Assembly (NCBI RefSeq): GCF_000213975.1
Contig: NZ_GL892076.1
Coordinates: forward strand, 1 to 37,322
Direction of reading: 5' to 3'
DNA length: 37,322 bases
Source of the DNA: Centipeda periodontii DSM 2778
GTDB taxonomy: Bacteria; Bacillota; Negativicutes; Selenomonadales; Selenomonadaceae
The translations under genes and the position numbers were made by a program. The notes under the pieces are model-generated. The model ran no database searches, was not told where the DNA came from, and saw nothing but the letters and a program-made list of their open reading frames with translations. Below are positions 7,591 to 15,484 of this stretch, piece after piece. Positions within the stretch are counted from its first letter, which is position 1, and each line of letters starts with the position of its first letter.

Positions 7591-9249
7591 TTACACAGCT
7601 TTTCCAAGGTCACGCGACTGTGTGCGCATGACAGTGTTGAGATCGGGGGTGGAGGTTGCCGCGGCAGCAGCCTTTTCCTTCTCCCGTTCCTTAGCAATGA
7701 GATCCTTCAGCATCTGCATATGCGGATGGTTCTCGAGCTCGGGCGTAGGTTTGCCCGAGAGCGCGGTCGCCATCTGCGGAGGCATCCCGTCGGGGAACAT
7801 CGCCTCGAGCATGGAGCGCACGGATTTTGGAATCATATCCTGAAGGGCGACGTTCTCCTTGCGGAGCTTCACCTCGTCCTTCTGTGTGAGCGCATACGCC
7901 TCAAGGAAGCCCTGAATGAGATTGTCGTGCCAGAACTCGCCCGCAAGCGTCAGACGGAAGCCCGTAGCAGTGCGCGTAACAAGCCCGTTCTCCGCCCATG
8001 CGGCAAGAAGCGGCTCCAGTTCCGTGAGAAGATCGACGCCATACTTCTTCTCAAAGAAGGGCGCATAGAGATAGCCGTGCTCGATCTGGTCGCCGATCTC
8101 ACTGTGCATACGGTGTTCATCTGCCTGCTCGCCCATGAACTGAAAGGGCTTTGTGCCCTCCTCGACCATTTTCTCATATGGTGCGAGTGCGCCGTGGTTG
8201 CGCCACATCACCTCTCCGATGAAGCCGCCCGCACCCGAGCCGAAGGCAAGGATATCGTTGCCGCGCTTGGCGAGTGTATTGTAGATGCTGCGCTCGCGGT
8301 GATCCGTTGTCCAATGCGTTGTGTCAATGCGACGTGCCATCGGATTCTCCGCGACGATCTCAAGACCGCGTTTGAAATACTCTGCCTGCTCCTCCGTCGT
8401 CGGAAGCATGGGCAGATCGCCGGACTCGATGCGGCGTGCCAGCTCGCTCGACGGGAACACATTCAGCTGATAGAGGTCGCCGCCCGCAATGCCGATCTCG
8501 AACTGCGTGCGCACGTCGTTTTCCCAGACCTCCATGGACTGATACGGCAGCCCGTAGATGAGGTCGGCGATGACGACAGCGCCCTGCTTTTCGACCATGC
8601 GGCGCAGCGTATTGATAACAGTCTCGCGGTCGTCAATGCGGCCGATTGCCTGACGGACGCGCGTGTCAAAGGACTGCACGCCGAGGGAGAAACGGTTGAT
8701 GCCCGCATTCAGCGCGGCGTCCACCTTGCTCTCAGAGAGATCGTGAATGCGTCCCTCGAGCGTGATCTCGCAGTCGCTTGTGAGCGGCAAACGCTCACGC
8801 ACGGTGCGCACGAGACGCGAGAGATCTGCGTCACTCAGCGCCGTTGGCGTGCCGCCGCCGAAGAACACCGCCTGAAATGGCGCGCCCATCACATACGGCG
8901 TATCTGCCGCCGCCTCGATCTCGTCAATGAGGACATCGACGTAGTGATGTGCCGCCTCCTCGCGCGTGAAGTTCTGGAAGAAACCGCAGTAGCTGCATTT
9001 CTTGTCGCAGAAGGGGATGTGGATGTAGACCGCACGCTCATCTGCGGGGTCGGGCGTCGCATTCATCAGCTCCGTCCAGACAGCCGCCTGCTCCGCCTTG
9101 TCCGCAATCATGCGCTTGCCGCCCGCGCCGGGATGCACCACGCGCTTCTTCGCAAAAGCACAGCCGAGCGGGTTCTCCGACTTCGTGCCGAGCAACCAAC
9201 CGCGCGCCTCCTCCGAGAGTGCCGCGAGCTTTGTTTCAAACGTATTCAT
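7591..9249 (-). CDS. hutW: HutW/ChuW-type radical SAM haem-degrading enzyme
   Basis: Probable anaerobic haem-opening radical SAM methyltransferase (anaerobilin-synthase family), a cousin of the HemN/HemW proteins. Seen: 552 residues; [4Fe-4S] motif C81-x3-C85-x2-C88 followed by GFFQNF, which I associate with the HutW/ChuW branch; FFGGGTPTAL; EITLEGR; LGVQSFD; a HemN-like C-terminal domain; and an extra Lys/Glu/Ala-rich tail. The start ATG overlaps the flavodoxin stop (ATGA), so the two are coupled, which fits the flavodoxin as electron donor. ChuW chemistry is known from E. coli; that it applies here is inferred from family features and the partner gene. Confidence 0.88.
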   Translation of the reverse strand: MNTFETKLAALSEEARGWLLGTKSENPLGCAFAKKRVVHPGAGGKRMIADKAEQAAVWTELMNATPDPADERAVYIHIPFCDKKCSYCGFFQNFTREEAAHHYVDVLIDEIEAAADTPYVMGAPFQAVFFGGGTPTALSDADLSRLVRTVRERLPLTSDCEITLEGRIHDLSESKVDAALNAGINRFSLGVQSFDTRVRQAIGRIDDRETVINTLRRMVEKQGAVVIADLIYGLPYQSMEVWENDVRTQFEIGIAGGDLYQLNVFPSSELARRIESGDLPMLPTTEEQAEYFKRGLEIVAENPMARRIDTTHWTTDHRERSIYNTLAKRGNDILAFGSGAGGFIGEVMWRNHGALAPYEKMVEEGTKPFQFMGEQADEHRMHSEIGDQIEHGYLYAPFFEKKYGVDLLTELEPLLAAWAENGLVTRTATGFRLTLAGEFWHDNLIQGFLEAYALTQKDEVKLRKENVALQDMIPKSVRSMLEAMFPDGMPPQMATALSGKPTPELENHPHMQMLKDLIAKEREKEKAAAAATSTPDLNTVMRTQSRDLGKAV

Positions 9250-9746
9250 GCGAGTGCCTCCTTTGCCGCTGCAATAACCTGTGCAAAATCGCCTTCATCC
9301 GGGTGGCTTGCCGCTGCCTCGTACCGTGCTGCATTCTCCTCCGTAAAGGCGTGTACGTTGTCCTTCGGCATACTCTTGAACATCTCGATCAACATCGGGT
9401 CGATCGCGCCCTGCACGAGAATCGCGCCCAGAATCTCATTCGACGGATCAAAGAGTGCGCGGATGTTTGCGATACACTTCGCGCAGTGCTCCGAGTCCGG
9501 CTCTGCCCCGAGCGTGCCGTAGATGAACACGCGCCGTCCGCGCAGGCTCTCGATGTACTTCTTTGCCGAAGCATCCGCTGTGCCGCGGTCAATCCATGTG
9601 CCGATGCAGAGGTCAGCGTTCTCAGGCACCGCCGCAGTATCCTTTACGCTGTGGCAGGAGGCGCCGAGCGCCTCCGCCAGATGCTCCGCAACCTTCTGCG
9701 TGTTCCCCGTACGCGAGGAGTAGATGACAGCAATATCGTTCTTCAT
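9246..9746 (-). CDS. Flavodoxin partner of HutW
   Basis: Small FMN electron carrier. Seen: 166 residues; N-terminal phosphate-binding loop SSRTGNTQKVAEHL; a WIDRGTAD loop typical of short anaerobe flavodoxins; and YGTLGAEPDSEHC with two Cys (EHCAKC). AGGAGTG lies 9 bases before the ATG at 9746. It is the first gene of a two-gene unit with hutW and probably supplies electrons to it. The AT-rich upstream region carries a good promoter and a Fur-like box, so iron control is likely. Confidence 0.88.
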   Translation of the reverse strand: MKNDIAVIYSSRTGNTQKVAEHLAEALGASCHSVKDTAAVPENADLCIGTWIDRGTADASAKKYIESLRGRRVFIYGTLGAEPDSEHCAKCIANIRALFDPSNEILGAILVQGAIDPMLIEMFKSMPKDNVHAFTEENAARYEAAASHPDEGDFAQVIAAAKEALA

Positions 9747-9800
9747 AAAAATACACTCCTATATATCAACGTGAATATCATGTTTCCTCAATTCATGTAT

Positions 9801-9829
9801 ATAATATAACAGGTCTTTTGAAAAATCAA
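9801..9829 (-). promoter_or_regulatory. Promoter of the flavodoxin-hutW unit
   Basis: TTGATT (9824-9829) and TATTAT (9801-9806) at a 17-base spacing, about 55 bases before the flavodoxin start. Confidence 0.7.
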
Positions 9830-9849
9830 GTGTTTTTTACAAAAATCAT

Positions 9850-9864
9850 AAATAATAATTATGA
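9850..9864 (-). promoter_or_regulatory. Fur-like box
   Basis: AAATAATAATTATGA matches 11 of the 14 fixed positions of the 7-1-7 Fur consensus (TGATAATNATTATCA), with a perfect ATAAT-A-ATTAT core. It lies about 20 bases upstream of the -35 box. Such matches are easier to get by chance in AT-rich DNA. Confidence 0.45.
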
Positions 9865-10069
9865 ACTAAATTCATATTTGTTGGATCGTATACGTAACTT
9901 ATAAACATCTATATTCGTTCTCAAGTATATTCTCATTTATATCAGCATATTGAGAATATCCCCATTCATCTTTTCTTCAGATTATCCATTTTCAATATTT
10001 TTATACTCAATTACGATATAATTCATTATTTCATACATAAAATAGTTTTTGGTTATGATGTTTTGCATC

Positions 10070-10091
10070 AAAAAACACCGCCGAAGCGGTG
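10070..10091 (-). terminator. Terminator of the DUF134-NifX gene
   Basis: Hairpin CACCGC-TTCG-GCGGTG (10076-10091) followed on the minus strand by TTTTT; the stable TTCG tetraloop supports it. Confidence 0.85.
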
Positions 10092-10105
10092 CTTTCTATC
10101 ATGTA

Positions 10106-10876
10106 TCAACGTGCGCCGTGCCCGTGATGACCACAGTGCTCCCCGTGCTCATGATGTGCTCCATGTCCGCAGCCGTGTCCGTGCTCATGTCCATGCCCGT
10201 GCTGGTGTTGGTGGCGATGCGTGCACTTGCCCTCATCTGCGCTGCGCTCAAGCGTCCCCGCGAGGTACTGCTTCACGGATTCATCCGCGTTCCCCTTCAC
10301 GCCGGACACGAGCGTAATGCCTGCCTCGGCGAGTGCCGTCTGCGCTCCCGCGCCAATTCCGCCACAGATGACAAGATTGACCTGCGCCGTGTGGAGAAAT
10401 CCCGCAATCGCACCATGCCCCTCGCCGACCGTATCCACGATCTCCTCTGACAGTTCTTCGCCGACATCGTAGAATTTGAACTGCTTTGCTCTGCCGAAAT
10501 GCTGCTCAATCATCTCATTTTCATAAGGTACTGCGATTCTCATAATATGCTCTCCTTTATCTTGAATCTCGAGGGCTGTCGGATACTCGATCCGATATGC
10601 ACCGCCCGCAATGCGGATGCGCTTCCCACAGATGATTGCCTCCGCGAGTTTGTAGCGCGCCGCCTCGTAGATGCTCGTCACCGTCGCGCGGGACACCCCC
10701 ATCGCGGCGGCACATTCCTCCTGCGTCTGCCGCCGGTAGTCGATCCGTCGAATCGTCTCGAGCTCATCCAGCTGGAGAACAACCGTCTCCGCTATCTCTT
10801 CCTCCGCATCCTCCGGCGCAAAGCTCCAATAATCCGGATAACCGCAAATACGACGGCATCTCTTCGGTCTTGGCAT
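10106..10876 (-). CDS. DUF134 helix-turn-helix / NifX-type cofactor-binding fusion with His-rich tail
   Basis: Seen: residues 1-105 form a DUF134 domain (MPRPKRCRRICGYPDYWSF; HTH in TQEECAAAMGVSRATVTSIYEAA); residues 112-215 form a NifX/NifB-type metal-cofactor domain (MRIAVPYENEMIEQHFGRA); residues 218-254 are a tail of His, Gly and a few Cys, a likely metal-binding tail. No nitrogenase genes are visible, so the role is probably metal or iron-sulfur-linked regulation rather than nitrogen fixation; this is inference. Within the gene, AAGGAG sits 8 bases before Met112, so the NifX part may also be made alone. GGAGGGG precedes the ATG. Divergent from a small secreted Cys-rich protein. Confidence 0.88.
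   Translation of the reverse strand: MPRPKRCRRICGYPDYWSFAPEDAEEEIAETVVLQLDELETIRRIDYRRQTQEECAAAMGVSRATVTSIYEAARYKLAEAIICGKRIRIAGGAYRIEYPTALEIQDKGEHIMRIAVPYENEMIEQHFGRAKQFKFYDVGEELSEEIVDTVGEGHGAIAGFLHTAQVNLVICGGIGAGAQTALAEAGITLVSGVKGNADESVKQYLAGTLERSADEGKCTHRHQHQHGHGHEHGHGCGHGAHHEHGEHCGHHGHGAR
10541..10557 (-). promoter_or_regulatory. Internal ribosome binding site for the NifX-like half
   Basis: AAGGAG (10552-10557) with an 8-base spacing to the in-frame ATG at 10543, which is Met112 and begins the NifX-type domain. Initiation there would give a 145-residue metal-binding protein without the DNA-binding half. Confidence 0.6.
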
Positions 10877-10908
10877 AGCCCCTCCATTTCTGTCATATGA
10901 TAGTTATT

Positions 10909-10937
10909 ATGTTAGCACGGTTTTTTTCATATGTCAA
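10909..10937 (-). promoter_or_regulatory. Promoter of the DUF134-NifX gene
   Basis: TTGACA (10932-10937) and TAACAT (10909-10914) at a 17-base spacing. TCATATG-type motifs overlap both ends: TGTCATATGATAG (10891-10903), TCATATGTCAAAT (10928-10940) and TGACAGATATGATAG (10957-10971), possible autoregulatory sites shared with the divergent gene. Confidence 0.7.
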
Positions 10938-11010
10938 ATATTATTTCTCACAGCTTGACAGATATGATAGAATAAAGGTAAGAAGTGTATTGTAGTTGGG
11001 AGGAATTGTT

Positions 11011-11241
11011 ATGAAAAAGATGATTGCAGGGCTCTTTGCGGGACTCATCCTCGCCACCGGCGCACAGGTACTCGCCTATGGCTGCGAAGGCGGGGTATGC
11101 GAACTGCCGCAGCGTCAGAACACGTCGTACTGCTACGGCAACGACGCGGGGTATTGCTACGACGGCGACCGCACACCCGCGGCACGTAACGAACGCACTT
11201 ATCAGGGACGTGGCGGCTGTGGCTGCTATCGCGGACGCTAA
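11011..11241 (+). CDS. Small secreted Cys-rich protein
   Basis: 76 residues, family not recognised. Seen: signal peptide (residues 1-22, ending AQVLA) and a mature part of about 54 residues rich in Gly, Tyr, Arg and Cys, with Cys at 25, 30, 41, 49, 70 and 72, the last pair as GCGC. Six Cys suggest disulfides or metal binding. GGGAGGA precedes the ATG at 11011; a start five codons upstream lies within the ribosome binding site and is rejected. It is divergent from the DUF134-NifX gene and followed by a terminator, so it is probably monocistronic and may share regulation with its neighbour. Confidence 0.75.
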   Translation: MKKMIAGLFAGLILATGAQVLAYGCEGGVCELPQRQNTSYCYGNDAGYCYDGDRTPAARNERTYQGRGGCGCYRGR

Positions 11242-11249
11242 ACGAATGA

Positions 11250-11293
11250 AAAGATGGGGCTGATCGGGTTTTCCGGTCAGTCCCATCTTTTAT
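11250..11293 (+). terminator. Terminator after the Cys-rich protein
   Basis: Stem AAAGATGGGGCTGA (11250-11263) with TCAGTCCCATCTTT (11277-11290), one G-T pair; followed by TTA. Confidence 0.8.
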
Positions 11294-11370
11294 TGTGAAG
11301 GATATTGGAACGAAACATAGAATTATAAATAACAGAGAACATTTCAACATTTTCAAAAGGAGTCTCCATC

Positions 11371-11742
11371 ATGAGTACATCGATTACAAACGACTTTGAG
11401 ACGCGCCGCTATCGGCTTACCGACGTGGCAAGGGCGGGCGACGCGGCGACGCGCACGCCGGTCTACAGCACGGAGTCAACGAGCGGTGTGGTCTGGGTAC
11501 TAAAGCCGGGACAGGAAATCAAGCCGCACGGTCATGCAAAGGCGGACGACATCTGGATTTGCATTCAGGGTGAAGGCGTATTTTACCCCGCCCCCGGCGA
11601 GGAGCGTCCCATCGCTAAGGGCGACGTCATCGTCTCAGCGAAGGGCATGTGCCACGGCATGAAGAACACGGGCACGGAGGACTTCATCTTCGTCGGCATC
11701 CTTGCGCCCGTTCCGGCAGATTATTTCCCCATTGAGGGGTAA
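11371..11742 (+). CDS. Small cupin-domain protein
   Basis: 123 residues, single cupin_2-type barrel. Seen: first cupin motif around G-x5-HGHAKADDIWICIQGEG with H and E-like metal ligands and second motif GDVIVSAKGMCHGMKNTG. Such proteins are metal-dependent isomerases, dioxygenases or sensors; nothing here fixes the substrate. AAAAGGAG precedes the ATG by 9 bases. It stands alone between a terminator and a convergent toxin-antitoxin pair. Confidence 0.82.
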   Translation: MSTSITNDFETRRYRLTDVARAGDAATRTPVYSTESTSGVVWVLKPGQEIKPHGHAKADDIWICIQGEGVFYPAPGEERPIAKGDVIVSAKGMCHGMKNTGTEDFIFVGILAPVPADYFPIEG

Positions 11743-11807
11743 CCTGTTCTCTTATTCTACGCACAAGTGGAGGTAATGTATAACGCATACCATCGCTCTA
11801 CATGCTG

Positions 11808-12068
11808 TTAGTATATTTCCCGCCGATGCCCGATGGCAAGTGCAAGGATGACAAGGCGATCGTCCTCGATGGCACAGATCAGGCGATAGTCGCCGATGCG
11901 GTAACGCCACTGCCCCTTTCGGTTCGCCGTGAGTGCCTTGCCAAATGCACGCGGATTCTCGCAGTGGATAAGATTTTTCGTAATCCAACCACGAAGGATA
12001 CGTTGCGTATACCGATCCAACTTCTTAAAATCCCGATCAAATGCGGCCGTTGTCTGTACTTCGTACAT
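11808..12068 (-). CDS. RelE/ParE-family toxin (YafQ-like)
   Basis: 86 residues. Seen: FDRDFKKLDR near the N-terminus, a conserved basic middle (GKALTANRKGQWRYRIGDYRLICAI) and the C-terminal LALAIGHRREIY, the usual RelE-fold end with His and Arg used for ribosome-dependent mRNA cleavage. The ATG at 12068 lies inside the antitoxin reading frame, so the genes overlap by about 30 bases, normal for such modules. Activity is inferred from the family. Confidence 0.87.
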   Translation of the reverse strand: MYEVQTTAAFDRDFKKLDRYTQRILRGWITKNLIHCENPRAFGKALTANRKGQWRYRIGDYRLICAIEDDRLVILALAIGHRREIY

Positions 12069-12291
12069 CTTCAAGATCTAGTTCCTTCCACAATTCCTCA
12101 ATCGGCTTTGCCTGCTTGCCGTCTTTTAGATACTCCGCATACGCCTCCTCGGCGAGTGCAATATCGTACTCATCCTCGATTTTTTCAAAGAGTGCCCGCT
12201 TGAATGCCTCGCCGAGGGAGATCGCGTGCAGCTTCGCATAGCTCTCCGCGAGCGCTTTCTCTGCGTCTGTCAGTCGAATCGAAAAACTCAT
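12037..12291 (-). CDS. RelB-like antitoxin
   Basis: 84 residues. Seen: N-terminal ribbon-helix-helix-like segment (MSFSIRLTDAEKALAESYAKLHAISLGEAFKRAL) and an acidic C-terminal part (about 45-84) that would wrap the toxin. AGGAGG lies 7 bases before the ATG at 12291; another ATG two codons upstream is too close to the ribosome binding site. It precedes and overlaps the toxin gene, so antitoxin is made first. A promoter with a TACAATGTA palindrome at its -10 box lies upstream and suggests autorepression. Confidence 0.85.
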   Translation of the reverse strand: MSFSIRLTDAEKALAESYAKLHAISLGEAFKRALFEKIEDEYDIALAEEAYAEYLKDGKQAKPIEELWKELDLEDVRSTDNGRI

Positions 12292-12311
12292 TGTCATCCC
12301 TCCTTTTTGAT

Positions 12312-12343
12312 TACAATGTACTACACGCAATTCACTTTGTCAA
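12312..12343 (-). promoter_or_regulatory. Promoter and putative operator of the RelB/RelE pair
   Basis: TTGACA (12338-12343) and TACATT (12315-12320) at a 17-base spacing; the perfect palindrome TACAATGTA (12312-12320) overlaps the -10 box. Confidence 0.7.
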
Positions 12344-12420
12344 ATTCTATTTAAGATAAACACTCCTCCCCCGATATTACTATTAGAAGGAATTGTATCC
12401 CACGGATTGGAGATGGTACT

Positions 12421-13155
12421 ATGCGTATCGGAGAGAATGCAGGCAAGCTCCCCTTCCTGCATGGGGACAGCTCTGCTGCGGAAAAATCGTCCGAGCAGAA
12501 AAAAAGCGCGGTGACGGATATCCTGAACCGCGCGGTCGAGGTCTACATCAGCGCGAAGGGGAAATCCCTGAGTGAAAGCGCCGATATGGAGGAGGATCTG
12601 ACGCCCGCCGAGATGGCGCTTGCCGCAAACGAAAAAGAGATTGCGGACAAGAAGGCGAAGAAAGCGCAAGCGGCGGAGATCGAGAAGCGCATTCAGACGG
12701 ATGCCGAACTCACGGACGAGGACAAGGCAAAGCTGCAGAAGCAAGCAGACGAACTGAAACGCGCGGGCATGACCGACGAGGACAAGCTGAGCGAGCTGCA
12801 TGGCAAGGTGGATGCACTCGAAAAGCTCGTAAAGGACGGATTTGCAATCGCTCAGGAAATAGAAGAACCGGTAAAACTCTACAATGGACAAATCAACCAG
12901 CTGAAATCTACAATGGCGGCAAAGGACGAGCACATCCGAAAGCTGCGCGGACAGGCACTGCAGGAGCGTGCCGACCGCGATGCGGAGATCACAAAGGCGC
13001 AGGAGAAGGAACGCGCAGCGCTTGCGGCAGTGCAGCCGGATGATATGACCGCACTTGCCGCCCTCCGCGAGTACCAAAAGACCGCCGCTGCAAAGAAACA
13101 CGCAGATCGGGGTACGGTCGTTGTACCGACGAATAAGAATACAAGCGATACATAA
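12421..13155 (+). CDS. Coiled-coil protein of unknown function
   Basis: 244 residues, not recognised. Seen: no signal peptide or membrane segment; almost entirely Lys/Glu/Ala/Gln-rich and predicted helical, with a likely coiled coil from about 60 to 215. A short phrase recurs: LTPAEMAL, LTDEDKAKLQ and MTDEDKLSELH, giving two TDEDK repeats. The C-terminus is Lys/Thr-rich. GGAGATGG precedes the ATG by a workable spacing. It lies between a toxin-antitoxin module and a terminator, an accessory-looking context. A structural or phage-scaffold-like role is possible, but no sequence sign decides it. Confidence 0.7.
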   Translation: MRIGENAGKLPFLHGDSSAAEKSSEQKKSAVTDILNRAVEVYISAKGKSLSESADMEEDLTPAEMALAANEKEIADKKAKKAQAAEIEKRIQTDAELTDEDKAKLQKQADELKRAGMTDEDKLSELHGKVDALEKLVKDGFAIAQEIEEPVKLYNGQINQLKSTMAAKDEHIRKLRGQALQERADRDAEITKAQEKERAALAAVQPDDMTALAALREYQKTAAAKKHADRGTVVVPTNKNTSDT

Positions 13156-13172
13156 CGCCACAATGCACAAAC

Positions 13173-13211
13173 GGCGGCAGCCCATGAGGTTCAACCTCAC
13201 GGACTGCCGCC
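13173..13211. terminator. Bidirectional terminator
   Basis: GGCGGCAG (13173-13180) pairs with CTGCCGCC (13204-13211); an inner TGAGGTTCAACCTCA hairpin lies between. It is located between the convergent coiled-coil gene and the ABC ATPase gene. Confidence 0.75.
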
Positions 13212-13233
13212 TTAATTTATGTTATATCACCGC

Positions 13234-13998
13234 TCAGATCAGTGCTGCCGGCTCGTACTCCTCGGGGAGAATGCGGCGGAGGAAGCGGCGCGTGCGCTCC
13301 TCGCGCGGCGCGGTGAAGATCTCCTTCGCACTGCCCTCCTCGACGATAACGCCGTCCGACATAAAGACGACGTGGGTCGCGACCTCCTGCGCGAACTTCA
13401 TCTCGTGGGTCACGACGATCATGGTCGTCCCCTCCTCGGCGAGCTGCTTCATGACCTGCAATACCTCGCCGACCAGCTCGGGGTCGAGCGCGGAGGTCGG
13501 TTCATCAAAGAGGATGACATCGGGCTTCGCCGCAATGGCGCGCGCAATGCCGACACGCTGTTGCTGTCCGCCCGAGAGCTGTGCGGGGTAGTAGTCCACA
13601 CGCGCCTCCATACCGACCTTCCGCAATGCCTCCATCGCGATCTCGCGCGCCTCGTCCTTTGCGATGCCGCGCCCGACGGTCAGCCCGAGCGTCACATTCT
13701 CGAGCGCGGTCTTGTTCGCAAAGAGGTTGTAGTTCTGAAAGACGAATGCGGTCTTTTTCCGCACGTCTGCAATCTCGCGGTCGCTCGCCTCCGCAAGGGA
13801 GATCTGTGCGCCGTAAAAGTCCATCGTGCCGCCATCGGCGCGCTCAAGGAAGTTGAGGCAGCGCAGGAAGGTGGTCTTGCCCGAACCGCTCGGGCCTAGG
13901 ATAACGACGACATCCCCCTTTTCAACGGAGAGTGAGACATCCTTCAGCACCTCGGTGTGCTCGAAACTCTTGCTTACATTTTTTACTTCCAGTAACAT
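13234..13998 (-). CDS. Polar amino acid ABC transporter ATP-binding protein
   Basis: Cytoplasmic ATPase of an amino-acid importer (GlnQ/TcyC-like). Seen: 254 residues; Walker [11 protein letters not shown]-loop [17 protein letters not shown]; signature [14 protein letters not shown]; Walker [15 protein letters not shown]; switch His VVTHEM. The ATG at 13998 with AGGAGGTGG just before it is preferred over the longer frame, which runs into the preceding permease gene. Last gene of the unit; a bidirectional terminator follows. Confidence 0.94.
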   Translation of the reverse strand: MLLEVKNVSKSFEHTEVLKDVSLSVEKGDVVVILGPSGSGKTTFLRCLNFLERADGGTMDFYGAQISLAEASDREIADVRKKTAFVFQNYNLFANKTALENVTLGLTVGRGIAKDEAREIAMEALRKVGMEARVDYYPAQLSGGQQQRVGIARAIAAKPDVILFDEPTSALDPELVGEVLQVMKQLAEEGTTMIVVTHEMKFAQEVATHVVFMSDGVIVEEGSAKEIFTAPREERTRRFLRRILPEEYEPAALI

Positions 13999-14008
13999 GC
14001 TCCACCTC

Positions 14009-14713
14009 CTAGATGCTGCGGAATGCCCCGACGCGCCGCTCAGCTGCCGCAAACAGCAGCTGAACAATGGTGCAGAGCACGAGATAGACGACGAACACGT
14101 CGAGATACGCCTCGATGTAGTTGTAGCCGTAGGATGCGGCGATCTTGCCGACCGCCATGATGTCCTTGACCGTCATGAGGAACGCGAGCGACGTGCTCTT
14201 GATGAGGTTGACCGTGATGTTCGCGATGCTCGGCAGTGCGACGACGAGCGCCTGCGGGAGGATGACGTGTACATATGTCTGAAATGCACTCATCCCGCTC
14301 GCAAGCCCCGCCTCAAGCTGCCCCTTCGGGATCGCGAGCAGCGCCGAGCGAAATGCCTCCGTGAGCAGTGCAATCGTATTGATCGTAAAGATAAAGACGG
14401 CGTAGTAAAAGGGATCAACCGCCTCGAATATGTTGATGCCAAGCCCCAGATCCCGCACGATTTCGTTGAGGATGCTCGGCAGGAGGCTGTAGAGCAGGAG
14501 AATCTGCAAAATCAGCGGCGTACCGCGCACGAATGACACGTAAAGACGTGCAATTGTCCCGCCCACGCGATGTCCACGCACGCGCAGGACAGCGAAGTAG
14601 AACGCCACAGGCGCGGCGAGCAGGAGGGAGAGCGCCGTAAGAGCGAGCGTTACGCCCGCACCCTGCCACACGAGCAGAAAGGTTTCCTGCATGAACTCAA
14701 GATCCAGTTCCAA
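14009..14713 (-). CDS. Amino acid ABC transporter permease (second subunit)
   Basis: Inner-membrane subunit of the His/Glu/Gln family importer. Seen: 234 residues, about five membrane segments, and the EAA-type loop [37 protein letters not shown] that docks the ATPase. It starts with TTG at 14713, preceded by AAGGAGGGG at an 8-base spacing and overlapping the end of the first permease by 17 bases; the next in-frame ATG would cut off conserved sequence. The two permeases probably form a heterodimer. Confidence 0.92.
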   Translation of the reverse strand: MELDLEFMQETFLLVWQGAGVTLALTALSLLLAAPVAFYFAVLRVRGHRVGGTIARLYVSFVRGTPLILQILLLYSLLPSILNEIVRDLGLGINIFEAVDPFYYAVFIFTINTIALLTEAFRSALLAIPKGQLEAGLASGMSAFQTYVHVILPQALVVALPSIANITVNLIKSTSLAFLMTVKDIMAVGKIAASYGYNYIEAYLDVFVVYLVLCTIVQLLFAAAERRVGAFRSI

Positions 14714-15458
14714 CGGCGTCCCCTCCTTTCAGCGTCAGGCTCTTTGTGGTATTGACGCGCAGGCTTGTCCCCACATCGAGACGTTTTTCGACAAGGGCAA
14801 AGCCCTGCTCAAGCAGGAGCACGAGCACCCAGTAGATGAGCATGGCGGCGAAATAGATCTCGATGGCGTATGCGCCGTAGTTCTGCGCAATCACCAGTGT
14901 CCCCCGTCCGATCATATCGACAAGCCCGATGGTATAGGCGAGCGAACCTTCCTTGAGCAGATTGATCGTCGAATTGCCGAAGTTCGGCAATGCAATGATC
15001 GCTGCCTGCGGGAGCATGATATGCACAAATGCCTGAAACGGCGTCAGTCCCGCACTCACCGCCGCCTCGTACTGCCCGCGCGGCACTGCCTTGTACGCCG
15101 CGCGGAACACCTCCGAGATGTACGCGCCGAAAAGCAGTGTGAACGTAATGATCGCGAAGACGGCGCGATGTAGGTCGTTCATATCATACCGAAACACCGC
15201 CTCCATGAGCTTTGGCAGACCATAGAATACAATGAATAGCAGAACGATCGACGGCGTACAGCGCATGATGTACACATAGATAGTTGCAGCACCGTGCAAA
15301 ACGGCATTCCCGCCGAGCCTCGCCCATGCAAGCAGCAGACCGAGGGCGGATCCGAATCCGACTCCGCCGGCGGCGACAAGCAGCGTGACATCCAGATAGG
15401 ACAACAGATCCGGCAGGAACTGTACGATCATCGCGGCATCAAAAGCCCGTGTTTCCAT
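14697..15458 (-). CDS. Amino acid ABC transporter permease (first subunit)
   Basis: Inner-membrane permease, 253 residues, with about five membrane segments and the EAA-type loop EVFRAAYKAVPRGQYEAAVSAGLTPFQAFVHIMLPQA. It pairs with the overlapping second permease. The C-terminal stretch after the last membrane segment is about 20 residues longer than in the partner. It is separated from the binding-protein gene by repeat copy 2, so in this operon the repeat divides the highly needed binding protein from the membrane parts. Confidence 0.92.
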   Translation of the reverse strand: METRAFDAAMIVQFLPDLLSYLDVTLLVAAGGVGFGSALGLLLAWARLGGNAVLHGAATIYVYIMRCTPSIVLLFIVFYGLPKLMEAVFRYDMNDLHRAVFAIITFTLLFGAYISEVFRAAYKAVPRGQYEAAVSAGLTPFQAFVHIMLPQAAIIALPNFGNSTINLLKEGSLAYTIGLVDMIGRGTLVIAQNYGAYAIEIYFAAMLIYWVLVLLLEQGFALVEKRLDVGTSLRVNTTKSLTLKGGDAVGTGS

Positions 15459-15484
15459 CCTGCGTTCACCTCAATTCATGTGTT

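Larger units (their letters stand above)
9747..10069. other. AT-rich intergenic region upstream of the haem-degradation pair
   Basis: About 320 bases without a credible gene and far more AT-rich than the surrounding genes. It holds the flavodoxin promoter (9801-9829), a Fur-like box (9850-9864), and an inverted repeat ATATTCTCA (9927-9935) / TGAGAATAT (9951-9959). A TTGAGAACGAATA sequence lies beside the inverted repeat on the minus strand. Nothing else coding was recognised. Confidence 0.75.

Noticed and set aside
7429-9522. Plus-strand open frame of 697 codons opposite hutW and the flavodoxin
   Set aside because: It begins inside mutY, crosses a strong terminator and is the complement of two well-supported genes; it is a shadow of high-GC coding DNA with low-complexity Arg/Ala/His composition.
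10130-10225. Tandem CATG/GTGCTC-like repetition that could suggest a repeat array
   Set aside because: It is the codon-level result of the His/Gly-rich tail of the DUF134-NifX protein, not a CRISPR or DNA repeat array.
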